Source: DATJJW01 sp035491935 (GTDB lineage Bacteria; Pseudomonadota; Alphaproteobacteria; ATCC43930; CGMCC-115725). Taken from it: 63,341 nucleotides of DNA. Location: positions 1-63,341 of the forward strand of contig DATJJW010000234.1 of the NCBI GenBank assembly GCA_035491935.1, written 5' to 3'. The notes beneath the pieces were generated by a model. It ran no database searches. It was not told where the DNA came from and saw nothing but the letters and a program-made list of their open reading frames with translations. This document shows positions 1 to 8,930 of this stretch, one piece after another. A program made the translations under genes and the position numbers. Position 1 is the stretch's first letter. Every line of letters begins with the position of its first letter.

Positions 1-1
1 G

Positions 2-985
2 ACGGGGCTCGGGCTCGGTTGGCTCGTTCCGATCGGCGTCGCCTGGCTGATGGAATTCCTGCCCGAGCGCCGCCGGGCCGCCATCGTCGCGGCGGTCATA
101 TCCTGCTTTCTCGGCGGATGGATCCTGGCCTCGCTTGCGGCCCTGGTGGTCATCCCCCATTTCGGATGGCGGGCCTTCTTCGCTGTTGGCGCCACGCCCA
201 TCGTTGTCGCCGTCATTCTGGTGTTCTGGGGACCGGAATCGCCATCCTGGCTGTTCGCGCGCGGCAAACGGGACGAGGCCTTGGCCGTGCTCGCCAGGAT
301 CGGCCGCCAGCATCCATCGACGCAGGCGCTCGCCCAGATGGAGACGGCACCGCGGACCAACTGGTTCGCGCTCTTTTCCAGCCAGCATTTCAAGTCCTCG
401 CTGATCATCGGCGCAATGTATTTCCTGATCGCGATGGTCTCGGCGGGCATTACCCAATGGCTGCCGTCCATGTTGATGGCTCATGGCATCAGCATGCGGA
501 ATACGTTCATCTACTTCCTCGTCGTCAGCATCGGTCCGGTGCTCGGGACGATTGCCATGGGCATGCTGCTCGACGTCTGGGGGCGCCGACGCTGCTTCAT
601 CGTCTTCTGGATCGGTGCGAGCGTCTTCATCACCCTCTTCGCGTTCATCACCAGCCCAGCCGGGGTGATGGCCTTCGGGTTCGGCCTGACCTCCTGCACC
701 GTCGCGACGTTCAGCTGCCTGGACGTCATCACGGCGGAGATCTATCCGGTGGAATTGCGTGCCTCGGCGATCGGTTTCGGCATGGGGCTGAGCCGGCTCG
801 GCGGCGCTTCCGGCCCGCTTCTCGGGGGCTATCTTGTCGCGGCGCATGTCGGCTACACCGCCTTTTTTCTCGTCTTCGCGGTGCCCCCGCTGATCAACGC
901 CGTCCTGGCGATGAAGCTTAGATACCGGGACGGGGACGAGACCCCGCACAAGCTTCAAGCCGAGGCCCGATCCTGGACGCGGTGA
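2..985 (+). CDS. MFS transporter, C-terminal part (5' end outside window)
   Basis: The reading frame is open from base 2, so the N-terminal half lies outside the window. About 327 residues are visible, with roughly eight hydrophobic segments. The motif PESPSWLFARGKRDEAL at the start of the central cytoplasmic loop is the signature seen in sugar-porter and aromatic-acid:H+ symporter (AAHS) families, and the segment DVWGRRRCF matches the MFS loop that repeats motif A in the second half. It should be an inner-membrane proton-coupled importer of an organic solute. Substrate cannot be read from this half. A GC-rich hairpin follows the stop and the next gene is convergent. Confidence 0.85.
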   Translation, partial: TGLGLGWLVPIGVAWLMEFLPERRRAAIVAAVISCFLGGWILASLAALVVIPHFGWRAFFAVGATPIVVAVILVFWGPESPSWLFARGKRDEALAVLARIGRQHPSTQALAQMETAPRTNWFALFSSQHFKSSLIIGAMYFLIAMVSAGITQWLPSMLMAHGISMRNTFIYFLVVSIGPVLGTIAMGMLLDVWGRRRCFIVFWIGASVFITLFAFITSPAGVMAFGFGLTSCTVATFSCLDVITAEIYPVELRASAIGFGMGLSRLGGASGPLLGGYLVAAHVGYTAFFLVFAVPPLINAVLAMKLRYRDGDETPHKLQAEARSWTR

Positions 986-1029
986 CGCTCCGCGCCAAAC
1001 CCAAAGCCGGGGCCAGCCAAGGACGAGCC

Positions 1030-1070
1030 GCTCCCGTGCCGAGCCGCTTGGCCATGGCGGTCTCGGGAGC
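1030..1070. terminator. GC-rich hairpin between convergent genes
   Basis: Outer arms GCTCCCG (1030-1036) and CGGGAGC (1064-1070) enclose an alternative inner stem CCGAGCCGC/GCGG-T-CTCGG. It lies between the convergent MFS and thioredoxin-like genes. There is no T tract, so the terminator role is inferred from position. Confidence 0.35.
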
Positions 1071-1108
1071 CGCCCATGCGGCCGCCCTGACAGGCCGCCT
1101 TTAGGACA

Positions 1109-2209
1109 TCATCCGAAGGTGAAGGCGTAGGCGTGCACGCCGGGGTCGAGGAACTCGACCGCGAAATTGCGGTCCGTCACCGGACCGGCCTGGCGAACGA
1201 GTTGGTAAAGGCGGGACGCGCGCACGGTGCCGAAACCCTGTGCGTCGGTATCGGTGCCGTGGTTGGCGCCTGGCGGCTTGCCGTCGATCGTGACCCGGAA
1301 GCGGACCGGCTTGCCGTTGGCGCCTGGCGCCAGGACAAGATGCAGGTCCCGGGCGTGGAAATGATAGAAGATGCTGCCGCTCGTGCCGGCGAGGCTGATG
1401 TATTCGCCGCCGATCTGCCACCGCCCCGACAGGGCCCAGCCATTGAGCGGGATGTCGTTCAGCGGCCGATATTGCTGCGGCGCGTCCGGCACGACCGGAT
1501 CGGCCGAGGCGAAATTGCCGCCCTTGTCATAGCCGACATAGGTCTCGGGCGAGCGCAGATCCGAGAGATCGGCCGCGACCTGGGTGCCGGTCGCCTCGAT
1601 CGCCGCCTGAACGACGCCTCCGGGGGCTCCCTTGTGGGCCTCGTCGAGCAGTTGCCGGATCGTCCGTTCAGTTTCGTCATACTCGCCTTCGCCGAGCACC
1701 TGGCGCTGGAGCCGCCCATCGGCGCCGAAAACATAGATCGCGGGCCATGCCTGGTTGCCGAAGGCGTTCCAGATGCGGAAATCGCTATCGATGGCAACGG
1801 GATAGGTCACGCCGAGCCTGGCTGCAGCCTTCGCGACATTGCCGGCGTCGCGCTCGAAGGCGAATTCCGGCGTATGCACACCGATCACCACAAGGCCGCG
1901 ATCCTTGTACTTGGCCGCCCATTCGCGGATATGCGGCAAGGCGCGCAGGCAGTTGATGCAGGAATAGGTCCAGAAATTGACCAGCACGACGTTGCCCTGC
2001 AGATCCTGTGGACCGAGGCCGGTGGCATTCGCCCATCGACGGGTCTGCAGCAGCGATGGGAGAGGCTGCGCCACGCCGGCGGGTGCCGCATGCGCCCCGG
2101 TCAATTCCGACGATGCCCTTGGCATGATGACATTCGCGCCGAGCACGGCCGGGATTGCAACGGCCAGGGCCGACGCCAGTAGAAGGCCTTTATTCATCCG
2201 CTTTCTCAT
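1109..2209 (-). CDS. Exported thioredoxin-like protein with C-terminal DipZ-like domain
   Basis: 366 residues. An N-terminal hydrophobic segment (about residues 8-25) suggests export or membrane anchoring. A TlpA/redoxin-type thioredoxin fold follows (about 45-190), with the redox motif YSCINC after VLVNFW. The last 130 residues resemble the beta-sandwich domain found at the end of mycobacterial DipZ proteins. The likely role is thiol-disulfide exchange or peroxide handling in the periplasm; DipZ itself also has a CcdA-like membrane domain, which is absent here. It is divergent from an OhrR-like regulator, so thiol or peroxide stress control is a reasonable inference. Confidence 0.8.
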   Translation of the reverse strand: MRKRMNKGLLLASALAVAIPAVLGANVIMPRASSELTGAHAAPAGVAQPLPSLLQTRRWANATGLGPQDLQGNVVLVNFWTYSCINCLRALPHIREWAAKYKDRGLVVIGVHTPEFAFERDAGNVAKAAARLGVTYPVAIDSDFRIWNAFGNQAWPAIYVFGADGRLQRQVLGEGEYDETERTIRQLLDEAHKGAPGGVVQAAIEATGTQVAADLSDLRSPETYVGYDKGGNFASADPVVPDAPQQYRPLNDIPLNGWALSGRWQIGGEYISLAGTSGSIFYHFHARDLHLVLAPGANGKPVRFRVTIDGKPPGANHGTDTDAQGFGTVRASRLYQLVRQAGPVTDRNFAVEFLDPGVHAYAFTFG

Positions 2210-2238
2210 ATTTCGGCCGCATCATATTTGATCGCATC

Positions 2239-2335
2239 CGATTTAAATAGGAGTGGAACCACATTAATCAAGTCCGATTTAATCGGACACGATTTATATA
2301 TCGAGATTTCGAAATGCTGTCAATAACGCGATTTA
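2239..2335. repeat. Four copies of CGATTTA in the divergent promoter region
   Basis: CGATTTA occurs at 2239-2245, 2275-2281, 2290-2296 and 2329-2335, always in the same orientation. The second copy is the centre of a perfect inverted repeat. The array fills the 210-bp spacer between the divergent thioredoxin-like gene and the MarR regulator, so it is probably operator DNA. Confidence 0.5.
2272..2288. promoter_or_regulatory. Palindromic operator candidate 1
   Basis: GTCCGATT-T-AATCGGAC is a perfect 8+8 inverted repeat with a single central base, a geometry suited to a MarR dimer. It lies about 63 bp upstream of the thioredoxin-like gene start and 132 bp upstream of the MarR gene. Confidence 0.55.
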
Positions 2336-2336
2336 A

Positions 2337-2378
2337 GCGCATGCGATCGTTCCATTTGAACGATCCCATCGCATGCGC
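2337..2378. promoter_or_regulatory. Nested palindromic operator candidate 2
   Basis: Outer arms GCGCATGCGAT (2337-2347) and ATCGCATGCGC (2368-2378) overlap a second inverted repeat GATCGTTC (2345-2352)/GAACGATC (2358-2365). The structure ends about 40 bp before the MarR start codon, where an autoregulatory operator is expected. Confidence 0.55.
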
Positions 2379-2419
2379 TATATATAGGTGGTAAAATTGC
2401 CCTCGCCGGACCTTGTGAG

Positions 2420-2866
2420 ATGACCATGCCTGTTTCCGATGGCCCCAAACTGGCCGATTTCCTCTGCTTTGCCGTCTATTCGGCCAACCTTGCCTATGGC
2501 CGTGCCTATAAGCCGATCCTGGAGGAGTTGGGTGTCACCTATACCCAGTGGATCACCCTCGTCGCCCTTTGGGAAAAGGACAACGAGACCGTCGGCAGCC
2601 TGGGCGAAAGGCTGTTTTTGGAATCGAATACGCTGACGCCGATCCTGAAGAAGCTCGAATCGCTCGGCTATCTGCGTCGGCAGCGCGATCCTTCGGATGA
2701 GCGTCAGGTGCTGATCAGCCTGACCGCTGCGGGCAGGGCGCTGCGCGAGAAGGGCGGCCAGAAGAACCTGGTCAAGGCGACCGGCCTGTCGCCGGAGGAA
2801 TTCTCGGCACTGCAGAAGATGGTGGTCAGGCTACGCGACAACCTGATCGATCACGCCCATTCGTAA
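2420..2866 (+). CDS. MarR-family regulator, OhrR-like
   Basis: 148 residues, the usual length of the family. The N-terminus LCFAVYSANLAYGRAYKPIL matches OhrR proteins, whose single reactive cysteine senses organic peroxide; that cysteine is Cys16 here. The winged-helix region includes LFLESNTLTPILKKLESLGY followed by the wing RQRDPSDERQV. OhrR normally represses the peroxidase gene ohr; no ohr gene is visible here, and the divergent neighbour is a thioredoxin-like protein instead. Two perfect inverted repeats lie directly upstream, consistent with autoregulation and divergent control. Confidence 0.88.
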   Translation: MTMPVSDGPKLADFLCFAVYSANLAYGRAYKPILEELGVTYTQWITLVALWEKDNETVGSLGERLFLESNTLTPILKKLESLGYLRRQRDPSDERQVLISLTAAGRALREKGGQKNLVKATGLSPEEFSALQKMVVRLRDNLIDHAHS

Positions 2867-2902
2867 GACTGACCAGGCCTTCGGATCCAGACCCTCAAAA
2901 AG

Positions 2903-4462
2903 TCACCGGCCGACCGCGGCCTGGTGTCGGGTATGGTCGTCCGTGACGACGGCCGCCGCCGTGGGCGGTCGGCGCCAGCGGCTCACTTTGAACGCCACCT
3001 GCAGCAGGATGATGAGCAGCGTCAGCGCCAGGAAGAAGGCGCTCACCGGGCGCTCGATGAAGACCCAGATATTGCCGTCGGAGACCAGCATGGCACGCCG
3101 GAACGTCTCCTCCAGCCGCGGCCCCAGCACGAAGCCCAGCAGGATCGGTGCCATCGGGAAGCGCAGCTGGACCAGCAGATAGCCCACGACGCCGATGAAC
3201 AGCGTTTCGCCGACGTCGAAGATCTGGTTGTTGGCGCTGTAGACGCCGATGCAGATGAAGAAGAGCGCGCTCGGATAGAGGTAGCGGTAGGGGATGCGCA
3301 GCAGCCGGACCCAGACCCCGATCAGCGGGATGTTGAGCAGCACCAGCAGGATGTTGCCGATCCAGAAGCTGGCAATCAGACCCCAGAAGATGTCGGGATT
3401 GGTGCTGATCAGCTGCGGACCCGGCTGGATGCCCTGGATGATGAGCGCGCCCAGGATCAGCGCCATCACGGGATCGCCGGGAATCCCTAGGCACATGGTC
3501 GGGATGAAGTCGCCCTGCACCGAGGAGTGGGTCGAGGCCTCGGGCGAGACCACGCCCTGGATTGCGCCATAGCCCAGCTTGACCTTCTTGCCGCCGACTT
3601 TCTTCTCCATGGCATAGGAAACGAAGGAAGCGATGGTCGGGCCGGTACCGGGGATGAGCGAGCACAGGCTGCCGATGATCGTGCCGCGCAGCATGGCGGG
3701 CGCGGCCTGGCGCAGATCCTGGCGGGAGGGTCGCATGTCGCGCATGCGGATGCTGGCGCCGCTGACGTCGATGCGGGCGATCCGGTTGACGCTGCGCAGG
3801 AATTCCGCGATGCCGAAGATGCCGAGCGCCAGCGACACGATCTCGATGCCGTCGAACATATTCACCAGGCCGAAGGTGAAGCGCTGTTCGCCGGTGTTCT
3901 GATCGGTGCCGGCCAAGCCTAAAAGCAGGCCCAGCAGCGTCATGGCCACGCCCTTCAACGGCGAAGCCTTGGCCAGCGTGGAGCCGGTGACCAGCCCCAG
4001 CAGCATCAGCGAGCAGATGTCGGGCTGGCCGAATTGGAAGGCCAGCGCCACCAGGATCGGCGCGAAGAAGACCATTTCGGTGATGCCGAAGGAGGCGCCG
4101 AAGAAGGAGGAGAGTACGGTGACGCCCAGCGCCACGCCGCCGCGTCCCTGCTTCGTCATCTGGAAGCCGTCGAGGCAGGTCACCGCATGCGAGGCATGGC
4201 AGGGCAGGTTGAGCAGGATCGAGCAGATGGCGCCGCCGTACATGGCGCCGTAATAGATGCCGGCCAGCATCAGGATGGCGGCGACCGGCTTCATGGCGAA
4301 GGTCAGCGGCAGCAGCACCGACATCGTCGCCGTCACGCCCATGCCGGGCAGTACGCCGACGACGTTGCCGCACAAGACGCCGATGAAGCACCAGAGCAGG
4401 TTCGTGGGCTCCAACGCGACGCCGAAGCCCTGCCACAATCCTTGGAGTGCGATCTCGATCAT
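2903..4462 (-). CDS. tctA: Tripartite tricarboxylate transporter, large membrane subunit TctA
   Basis: 519 residues and about twelve hydrophobic segments, typical of TctA. Family motifs visible include GVLPGMGVTATMSVLLPLTF near the N-terminus, ASHAVTCLDG, and GAIQGVVSPEASTHSSVQGD in the second half. The ATG at 4462 was chosen because it lies 5 bp after the tctB stop; an upstream in-frame codon would overlap tctB. TctA forms the channel that imports a carboxylate delivered by a TctC protein, together with TctB. It is the last gene of the seven-gene minus-strand operon starting with AtuA. Confidence 0.93.
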   Translation of the reverse strand: MIEIALQGLWQGFGVALEPTNLLWCFIGVLCGNVVGVLPGMGVTATMSVLLPLTFAMKPVAAILMLAGIYYGAMYGGAICSILLNLPCHASHAVTCLDGFQMTKQGRGGVALGVTVLSSFFGASFGITEMVFFAPILVALAFQFGQPDICSLMLLGLVTGSTLAKASPLKGVAMTLLGLLLGLAGTDQNTGEQRFTFGLVNMFDGIEIVSLALGIFGIAEFLRSVNRIARIDVSGASIRMRDMRPSRQDLRQAAPAMLRGTIIGSLCSLIPGTGPTIASFVSYAMEKKVGGKKVKLGYGAIQGVVSPEASTHSSVQGDFIPTMCLGIPGDPVMALILGALIIQGIQPGPQLISTNPDIFWGLIASFWIGNILLVLLNIPLIGVWVRLLRIPYRYLYPSALFFICIGVYSANNQIFDVGETLFIGVVGYLLVQLRFPMAPILLGFVLGPRLEETFRRAMLVSDGNIWVFIERPVSAFFLALTLLIILLQVAFKVSRWRRPPTAAAVVTDDHTRHQAAVGR

Positions 4463-4467
4463 GCCGC

Positions 4468-4995
4468 TCACCAGCGCAGCACGGGGAACTGCACCTTCAG
4501 CCCCCACCAGAAAATGACGACCGCGATGGTGGTCAGCACGATGGCCAGGACGAATGCGCCCTTGAGCGAGGATTGCCGGTCACCCAGTGCCGAGATGAAG
4601 ACGCAGGCGAATGTCGCCGGCGCCAGGCCGAAGGGCACGCCGACGGCGATGAAGCTGGACACGCCCAGCACGATGGCGATGCAGCCGCGCCAATCCGGCA
4701 ACTGGATGCCGCCATGCTCGCCATCCGCCTCCTCGGCCGCCGTGTCCGGCATGAAGGTGCTCAGCACGATCAGCAATCCGACGAAGGCCAGCAAGGCGCC
4801 CAGCGCGATCGGAAAGTAGCCCGGCCCCATCTGCAACAGCGAACCGATGGTGTTGTGCAGGCCCTGGACGATCGAGCCCAGGCCCAAGGCCATGACCAGA
4901 AGCCCGGCATAAAGGTCGCGCTGGGCGAAGAACGACCTGTGGAATGGTGCGCCCGCCGCAGGCGGGTTGTCGCTGGGCTGTCGAAGGTTATCCAT
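4468..4995 (-). CDS. tctB: Tripartite tricarboxylate transporter, small membrane subunit TctB
   Basis: 175 residues with four predicted membrane helices (about residues 28-48, 60-80, 105-122, 135-168), as in TctB proteins. The helix-1 and loop region LQMGPGYFPIALGALLAFVG is the family signature. It precedes tctA with a 5-bp gap, so the two are translationally linked. It follows the second M20 gene by 94 bp. Confidence 0.92.
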   Translation of the reverse strand: MDNLRQPSDNPPAAGAPFHRSFFAQRDLYAGLLVMALGLGSIVQGLHNTIGSLLQMGPGYFPIALGALLAFVGLLIVLSTFMPDTAAEEADGEHGGIQLPDWRGCIAIVLGVSSFIAVGVPFGLAPATFACVFISALGDRQSSLKGAFVLAIVLTTIAVVIFWWGLKVQFPVLRW

Positions 4996-5089
4996 GACGC
5001 CTCCCTTCGCCTTGCCGGTCTGGTGCCGGCTTGTCGCGGCCTCAGTCTTGCATATTTCGCGGCCGCATGCTGCTCATCGATCGAAAATC

Positions 5090-6502
5090 TTATCTTTCTG
5101 ATGCCACCCGGGGTGGCATGCCCTTGGCATGGGCGAGCCGCCATATCAGCCGGCAGATGAATGGCACGGCCTTGCCGAAGCCCGAGAGCTGGACATATTC
5201 GTTGGGCCCGTGCTTGCGGCCGGCATGGCCAGGGCAGCTGGCGAGCCAGGGGATGCCGACAGTGTTCATGAACAGATCGGCGCCGATCGCCGTCGCCGTG
5301 CGCGGCCAGATCTCCGGATCGAAGCCGCAATCGCCATAGGCGCCCAGCAATTCCTGCACCGCCCAGTGCCTGAGCGGCAGACGGCCGCCGAGATAGCCGC
5401 TCTTCACCTTGATCTCGACTTCGGGAAAGCCGTGGCTGTCGAAATGCCTGCGCAACGCGGCCGTCACCTGCTCGACGCTCATGCCAGGCAAGGGGCGCAG
5501 ATCCATCGAGGCCACGGCCTCCTGGCAGATATTGACCTTGTGCCCGTCCTCGATCACATGGCCGGCGCGGATGCCGTCGATATTGAATTCCGAGCCGAAG
5601 CAATGCTCGGTCAAGGCGGCCTCGAAACTGTCCTGCTTGAAGCGTTGGGCGCCCAGATTCTTCAGGATCGTCTTGGGATCGAGGCGCTGGGCCAGACGCT
5701 TGATCAGCATCCGGTCGTCCTCGGTCATCGGGTCGCCGGCGCCGTAATAGCCGTCGACCGTCATCTTGAGATCGTCCGGCGTGCGCAAACTCGCCAGCGC
5801 CTGGACCAGGCGATGGGCCGGATTGCCGATCCAGCCGGTCTGCATGCCGTGGATCTCTTGCGACGGGCCGCCCCAGGCGTCGCTGCGCACGGTGAGGTCG
5901 AAGAACATCAGCCCCTTGCAGCCGAGCCACGCCACCGCCTCGCCATTGGCATGGCCGGAATGCCAGGGCCAATAGGCGACATCGGCGTCACGCAGCTCCT
6001 CGACATGGGCCTCGACAAAGGGCGGCAGCGAGGCGCTGCCGAGCTCGGAGGCCTCGAAGAGCAGGATCAGGTTCACCGGCAGCGGCACGTCTGCGAGCTT
6101 GTAGCTCTCGATCATGCCGAACGTGGCAGCGATCGGGCCCTTGGTGTCCTCGGCACCGCGGCCGACGATGCACTCGCCGAAATCCTCGAAATCCATGCGC
6201 ACGGCCTCGAACGGGTCGACGACCCATTCCGGCTCGCCGGCGATCTGGGTGTCGTACATGCCGTGGATCAGCACCGTGCGCTCGGCGCCGACATCGAAGC
6301 GGCCATAGACGATCGGGAAATCGACGCCCGGCACGACCTTGCCGACGCCGCCCAGCGCGTCGATATCGGCGGCTAGCATCGCCGCCATCTCCTCGTTGCC
6401 GCGCTTCTCCGCCGAGACCGAGGGCTGGCGGATATAGCGTTGCAGCCGCGTGACATGGCGTTCGAATTCCGTCTCGGCGACGTCGACGACCTTCTCCAGC
6501 AT
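5090..6502 (-). CDS. M20-family amidohydrolase/peptidase paralogue A
   Basis: 470 residues from the ATG at 6502, which sits 2 bp after the upstream M20 stop with a purine-rich ribosome site. The M20 layout is clear: RGNEEMAAML near the N-terminus, the GAEDTKG metal-ligand loop, LFEASELGS, and the C-terminal KHGPNE histidine motif. Two usual active-site residues differ. The HxD metal motif reads GMYD (His to Met), and the residue before the ligand Glu in SELGS is Ser where the catalytic Glu normally sits. The same changes occur in the adjacent paralogue, so this looks like a subfamily trait. Substrate is unknown; linkage to Tct genes suggests an imported N-acyl or amide-containing carboxylate. 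Confidence 0.85.
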   Translation of the reverse strand: MLEKVVDVAETEFERHVTRLQRYIRQPSVSAEKRGNEEMAAMLAADIDALGGVGKVVPGVDFPIVYGRFDVGAERTVLIHGMYDTQIAGEPEWVVDPFEAVRMDFEDFGECIVGRGAEDTKGPIAATFGMIESYKLADVPLPVNLILLFEASELGSASLPPFVEAHVEELRDADVAYWPWHSGHANGEAVAWLGCKGLMFFDLTVRSDAWGGPSQEIHGMQTGWIGNPAHRLVQALASLRTPDDLKMTVDGYYGAGDPMTEDDRMLIKRLAQRLDPKTILKNLGAQRFKQDSFEAALTEHCFGSEFNIDGIRAGHVIEDGHKVNICQEAVASMDLRPLPGMSVEQVTAALRRHFDSHGFPEVEIKVKSGYLGGRLPLRHWAVQELLGAYGDCGFDPEIWPRTATAIGADLFMNTVGIPWLASCPGHAGRKHGPNEYVQLSGFGKAVPFICRLIWRLAHAKGMPPRVASER

Positions 6503-6504
6503 GA

Positions 6505-7914
6505 TCAAGCCCCTACCTTGGCGGCGCCCGGTTTCGCGGTGCCGAGGCGCCACATCAGCCGCGTGATGAATTCGATGGCGTCCCGGAAACCTGCGATGGT
6601 GATGTACTCATTGGCCGAGTGCTTGCGCGCGGCATGGCCGGGGCATGTCGCCAGCCATGGTACGCCGACCTTGCGGGCGAAGAGGTCGGCGGCGATGGCG
6701 GTGGCGGTGCGCGGCCAGACCTCCGGGTCGAAGCCGCAATCCTTGTAGGCGCCCAGCAGCTCCTGCACCGCCCAATTGGTGATCGGCAGACGCGCGCCGA
6801 TATAGCCGCTCTGGATCTCGACCTGCACCTCCGGAAAGCCGTGCTTGTCGAGATGGCGGCGCATCGCCGTCTCGATCTTCTCCATCGACATGCCTTCGAG
6901 CGGGCGGAAATCGATGGCCGCCACCGCCTCGCTCGGCACGCTCGCCTTATGCCCCCCTTCGAAGACATTGCCCGATTGCAGCCCGGCGACATTGAAATCC
7001 GTGACGAAGCAGTGGGCGTAGAGCGCGTCCGCGAAACTCGCCTGCTTGAAGCGTTTCACATCGATGCCGTCGAGGATCTTCTTCGGATCCAGGCGCTGGG
7101 TCAGCACGGCCAGTATGCGCCGGTCGTCCTCGGTCGGCGGTTCCAGCCCCTCGTAGAAGCCCTCGATGGCGACGTCCAGGTCATCCGGGGTCTTCAACGT
7201 CGCCAGCGCCTGGGCCAGGCGCATCGGTGGGCTCGCGACCCAGGAATTATGTGCGCCATGGATCTCGGAGCGCACCGGCCCGCCCCAATCGCCGGCCTTG
7301 CAGCGCAGCTTCATGGTGGCGAGGCCCTTGCAGCCCAGCCACGCTACCGCCGTGCCGTCGGCGCGGCCGGTGAAGAACGGCCAATAGGCGACATCGGCGT
7401 CCTTCAGCTCATCGAGATAGGCGTCGATGAAGGGCGGCATCGAGGCGCTGCCGAGCTCCGAGGCCTCGAACAGCAGGATCAGATTGACCGGCAAAGGCAC
7501 GCCGGCCTTCCGGTGGTTCTCGATCATCGCCAGGATGATCGTCACCGGCCCCTTGGTGTCCTCGGTACCCCGCGCGACGATGCAGTCGCCGAAACCCTCG
7601 TAATCCATGCGCGTGGCGGCAAAGGGATCGACGACCCAGCCCTCCTCGTCGGCCGGCGTGGTGTCGTACATCGAATGGATCAGCACGGTGCAGGGGGCAC
7701 CGACATCGAAACGGGCATAGACGATCGGGAAATCGACGCCGGGCACGACCCTGGCCTTGCCGCCCAGGGCCTCGAGATCCTGGGCCAGGATTGCCGCCAT
7801 TTCCTCATTGCCGCGATTTTCGGCCGAGACGGAAGGCTGGCGGATGTAACGCTGGAGGCGCTCCACATGCTTCTCGAAATCCTGGGCACCCGCCTCGAGC
7901 ACGGCGTCGATCAT
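6505..7914 (-). CDS. M20-family amidohydrolase/peptidase paralogue B
   Basis: 469 residues, closely related along its whole length to the next gene downstream; both share LQRYIRQPSVSAE, PGVDFPIVY, VDPF and DPEVWPRTATAIAADLF-like segments. The start at 7914 has a GGAG ribosome site 7-8 bp upstream. The HxD motif reads SMYD and the catalytic Glu-Glu pair is Ser-Glu (FEASELGS), while the metal-ligand Asp in EDTKG and the C-terminal His in KHSANE are kept. A tandem pair may form a heterodimer, since M20 enzymes dimerise through a lid domain, but this is inference. Confidence 0.85.
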   Translation of the reverse strand: MIDAVLEAGAQDFEKHVERLQRYIRQPSVSAENRGNEEMAAILAQDLEALGGKARVVPGVDFPIVYARFDVGAPCTVLIHSMYDTTPADEEGWVVDPFAATRMDYEGFGDCIVARGTEDTKGPVTIILAMIENHRKAGVPLPVNLILLFEASELGSASMPPFIDAYLDELKDADVAYWPFFTGRADGTAVAWLGCKGLATMKLRCKAGDWGGPVRSEIHGAHNSWVASPPMRLAQALATLKTPDDLDVAIEGFYEGLEPPTEDDRRILAVLTQRLDPKKILDGIDVKRFKQASFADALYAHCFVTDFNVAGLQSGNVFEGGHKASVPSEAVAAIDFRPLEGMSMEKIETAMRRHLDKHGFPEVQVEIQSGYIGARLPITNWAVQELLGAYKDCGFDPEVWPRTATAIAADLFARKVGVPWLATCPGHAARKHSANEYITIAGFRDAIEFITRLMWRLGTAKPGAAKVGA

Positions 7915-7955
7915 GGATGAGCTCCGATTGTCTTTATGCGGTCGCGGGTGGCCGG

Positions 7956-8930
7956 TCATTCGGCCTTGATGCCGGTCGAGCGGATGAAGCCGCCGAAGCT
8001 CTTCTCCTCATCGATCAGCAATTTCTTGAAGCCGGCGCCATCCGTGAAGGCCGGATAGATCTCCAGGGCCTCGAAGCGTTCCTGTACCTTCGGGTCCTTG
8101 ACCGTCCGCTCGATGGCGTCGCTCAAGACCTTGACCACATTGGCCGGCGTCTTGGCCGGGGCCAGGATGCCGTACCAGGTCGTCTCGTCGAGCTTCACGC
8201 CCAGCTGGTCGAAGGTCGGCATGTCGGGCAGTTCCTTCAGCCGGTCCGTGCCGGTGACGGCGATCGGGCGCAGCTGGTGGTTCTTGATCATCGGCAGCAC
8301 GGCGGTCGGCGTGTCGATGACGAAGGTGGTGTCGCCCTGGATAAGGCCGATCAGGGAATCGCCGCTGCCGCGATAGGTCACCAGCCTGGCGGAGGCGCCG
8401 ATCTGCTTCAGCATCAGCCGCGAGATGATGTCGCCATTGGTGCCGAGACCGGTGCTGCCATAGGTGCCGGGCTTGGCCTTGAGCTGCTCGGTCAGCTCCT
8501 TGAGCGTCTTGGCGCCACCGGGGGCGGTGCGGGTGACCAGCATCAGCGCGCCGCGCGCGACCAACGCCACCGGCGTCAGATCCTTGGTCGGATCGTAATT
8601 CATCTTCTTGTACAGGATCGGCGTCGTGATCAGCGTCGCGTTGGTGCCGAAGATCAGCATGTAGCCGTCTGGCTCGGCATGGACGACGTCCATGGTGCCG
8701 ACGCCGCCGGTGACGCCGGGACGGTTCTGGACGATGACGCTCTGGTTCAGCTGCTGGCCCATATATTGGGCGACGACGCGGGCGATCAGGTCGCTGCCGG
8801 TGCCGGGGCCATAGGGCACGACCAGATTGATCGGCCGGGCCGGGAAATCCGCCGCCGTGGCAGCGGCCGGCATGAGCAGCGCGCAGGCTGCGGCGGCGAT
8901 GAGACGGAAGGCGGCACGACGGTCGAACAT
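7956..8930 (-). CDS. tctC: Tripartite tricarboxylate transporter binding protein (Bug/TctC family)
   Basis: 324 residues with a signal peptide (about residues 1-27, AAAATAADFPARPI around the cleavage site). The first mature strand INLVVPYGPGTGSDLIARV and the later YKKMNYDPTKDLTPV and YRGSGDSLIGLIQGD segments are hallmarks of Bug proteins, which bind carboxylates in the periplasm. It shares the operon with tctB and tctA, so it should be their delivery protein. Ligand specificity cannot be read directly. Confidence 0.93.
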   Translation of the reverse strand: MFDRRAAFRLIAAAACALLMPAAATAADFPARPINLVVPYGPGTGSDLIARVVAQYMGQQLNQSVIVQNRPGVTGGVGTMDVVHAEPDGYMLIFGTNATLITTPILYKKMNYDPTKDLTPVALVARGALMLVTRTAPGGAKTLKELTEQLKAKPGTYGSTGLGTNGDIISRLMLKQIGASARLVTYRGSGDSLIGLIQGDTTFVIDTPTAVLPMIKNHQLRPIAVTGTDRLKELPDMPTFDQLGVKLDETTWYGILAPAKTPANVVKVLSDAIERTVKDPKVQERFEALEIYPAFTDGAGFKKLLIDEEKSFGGFIRSTGIKAE

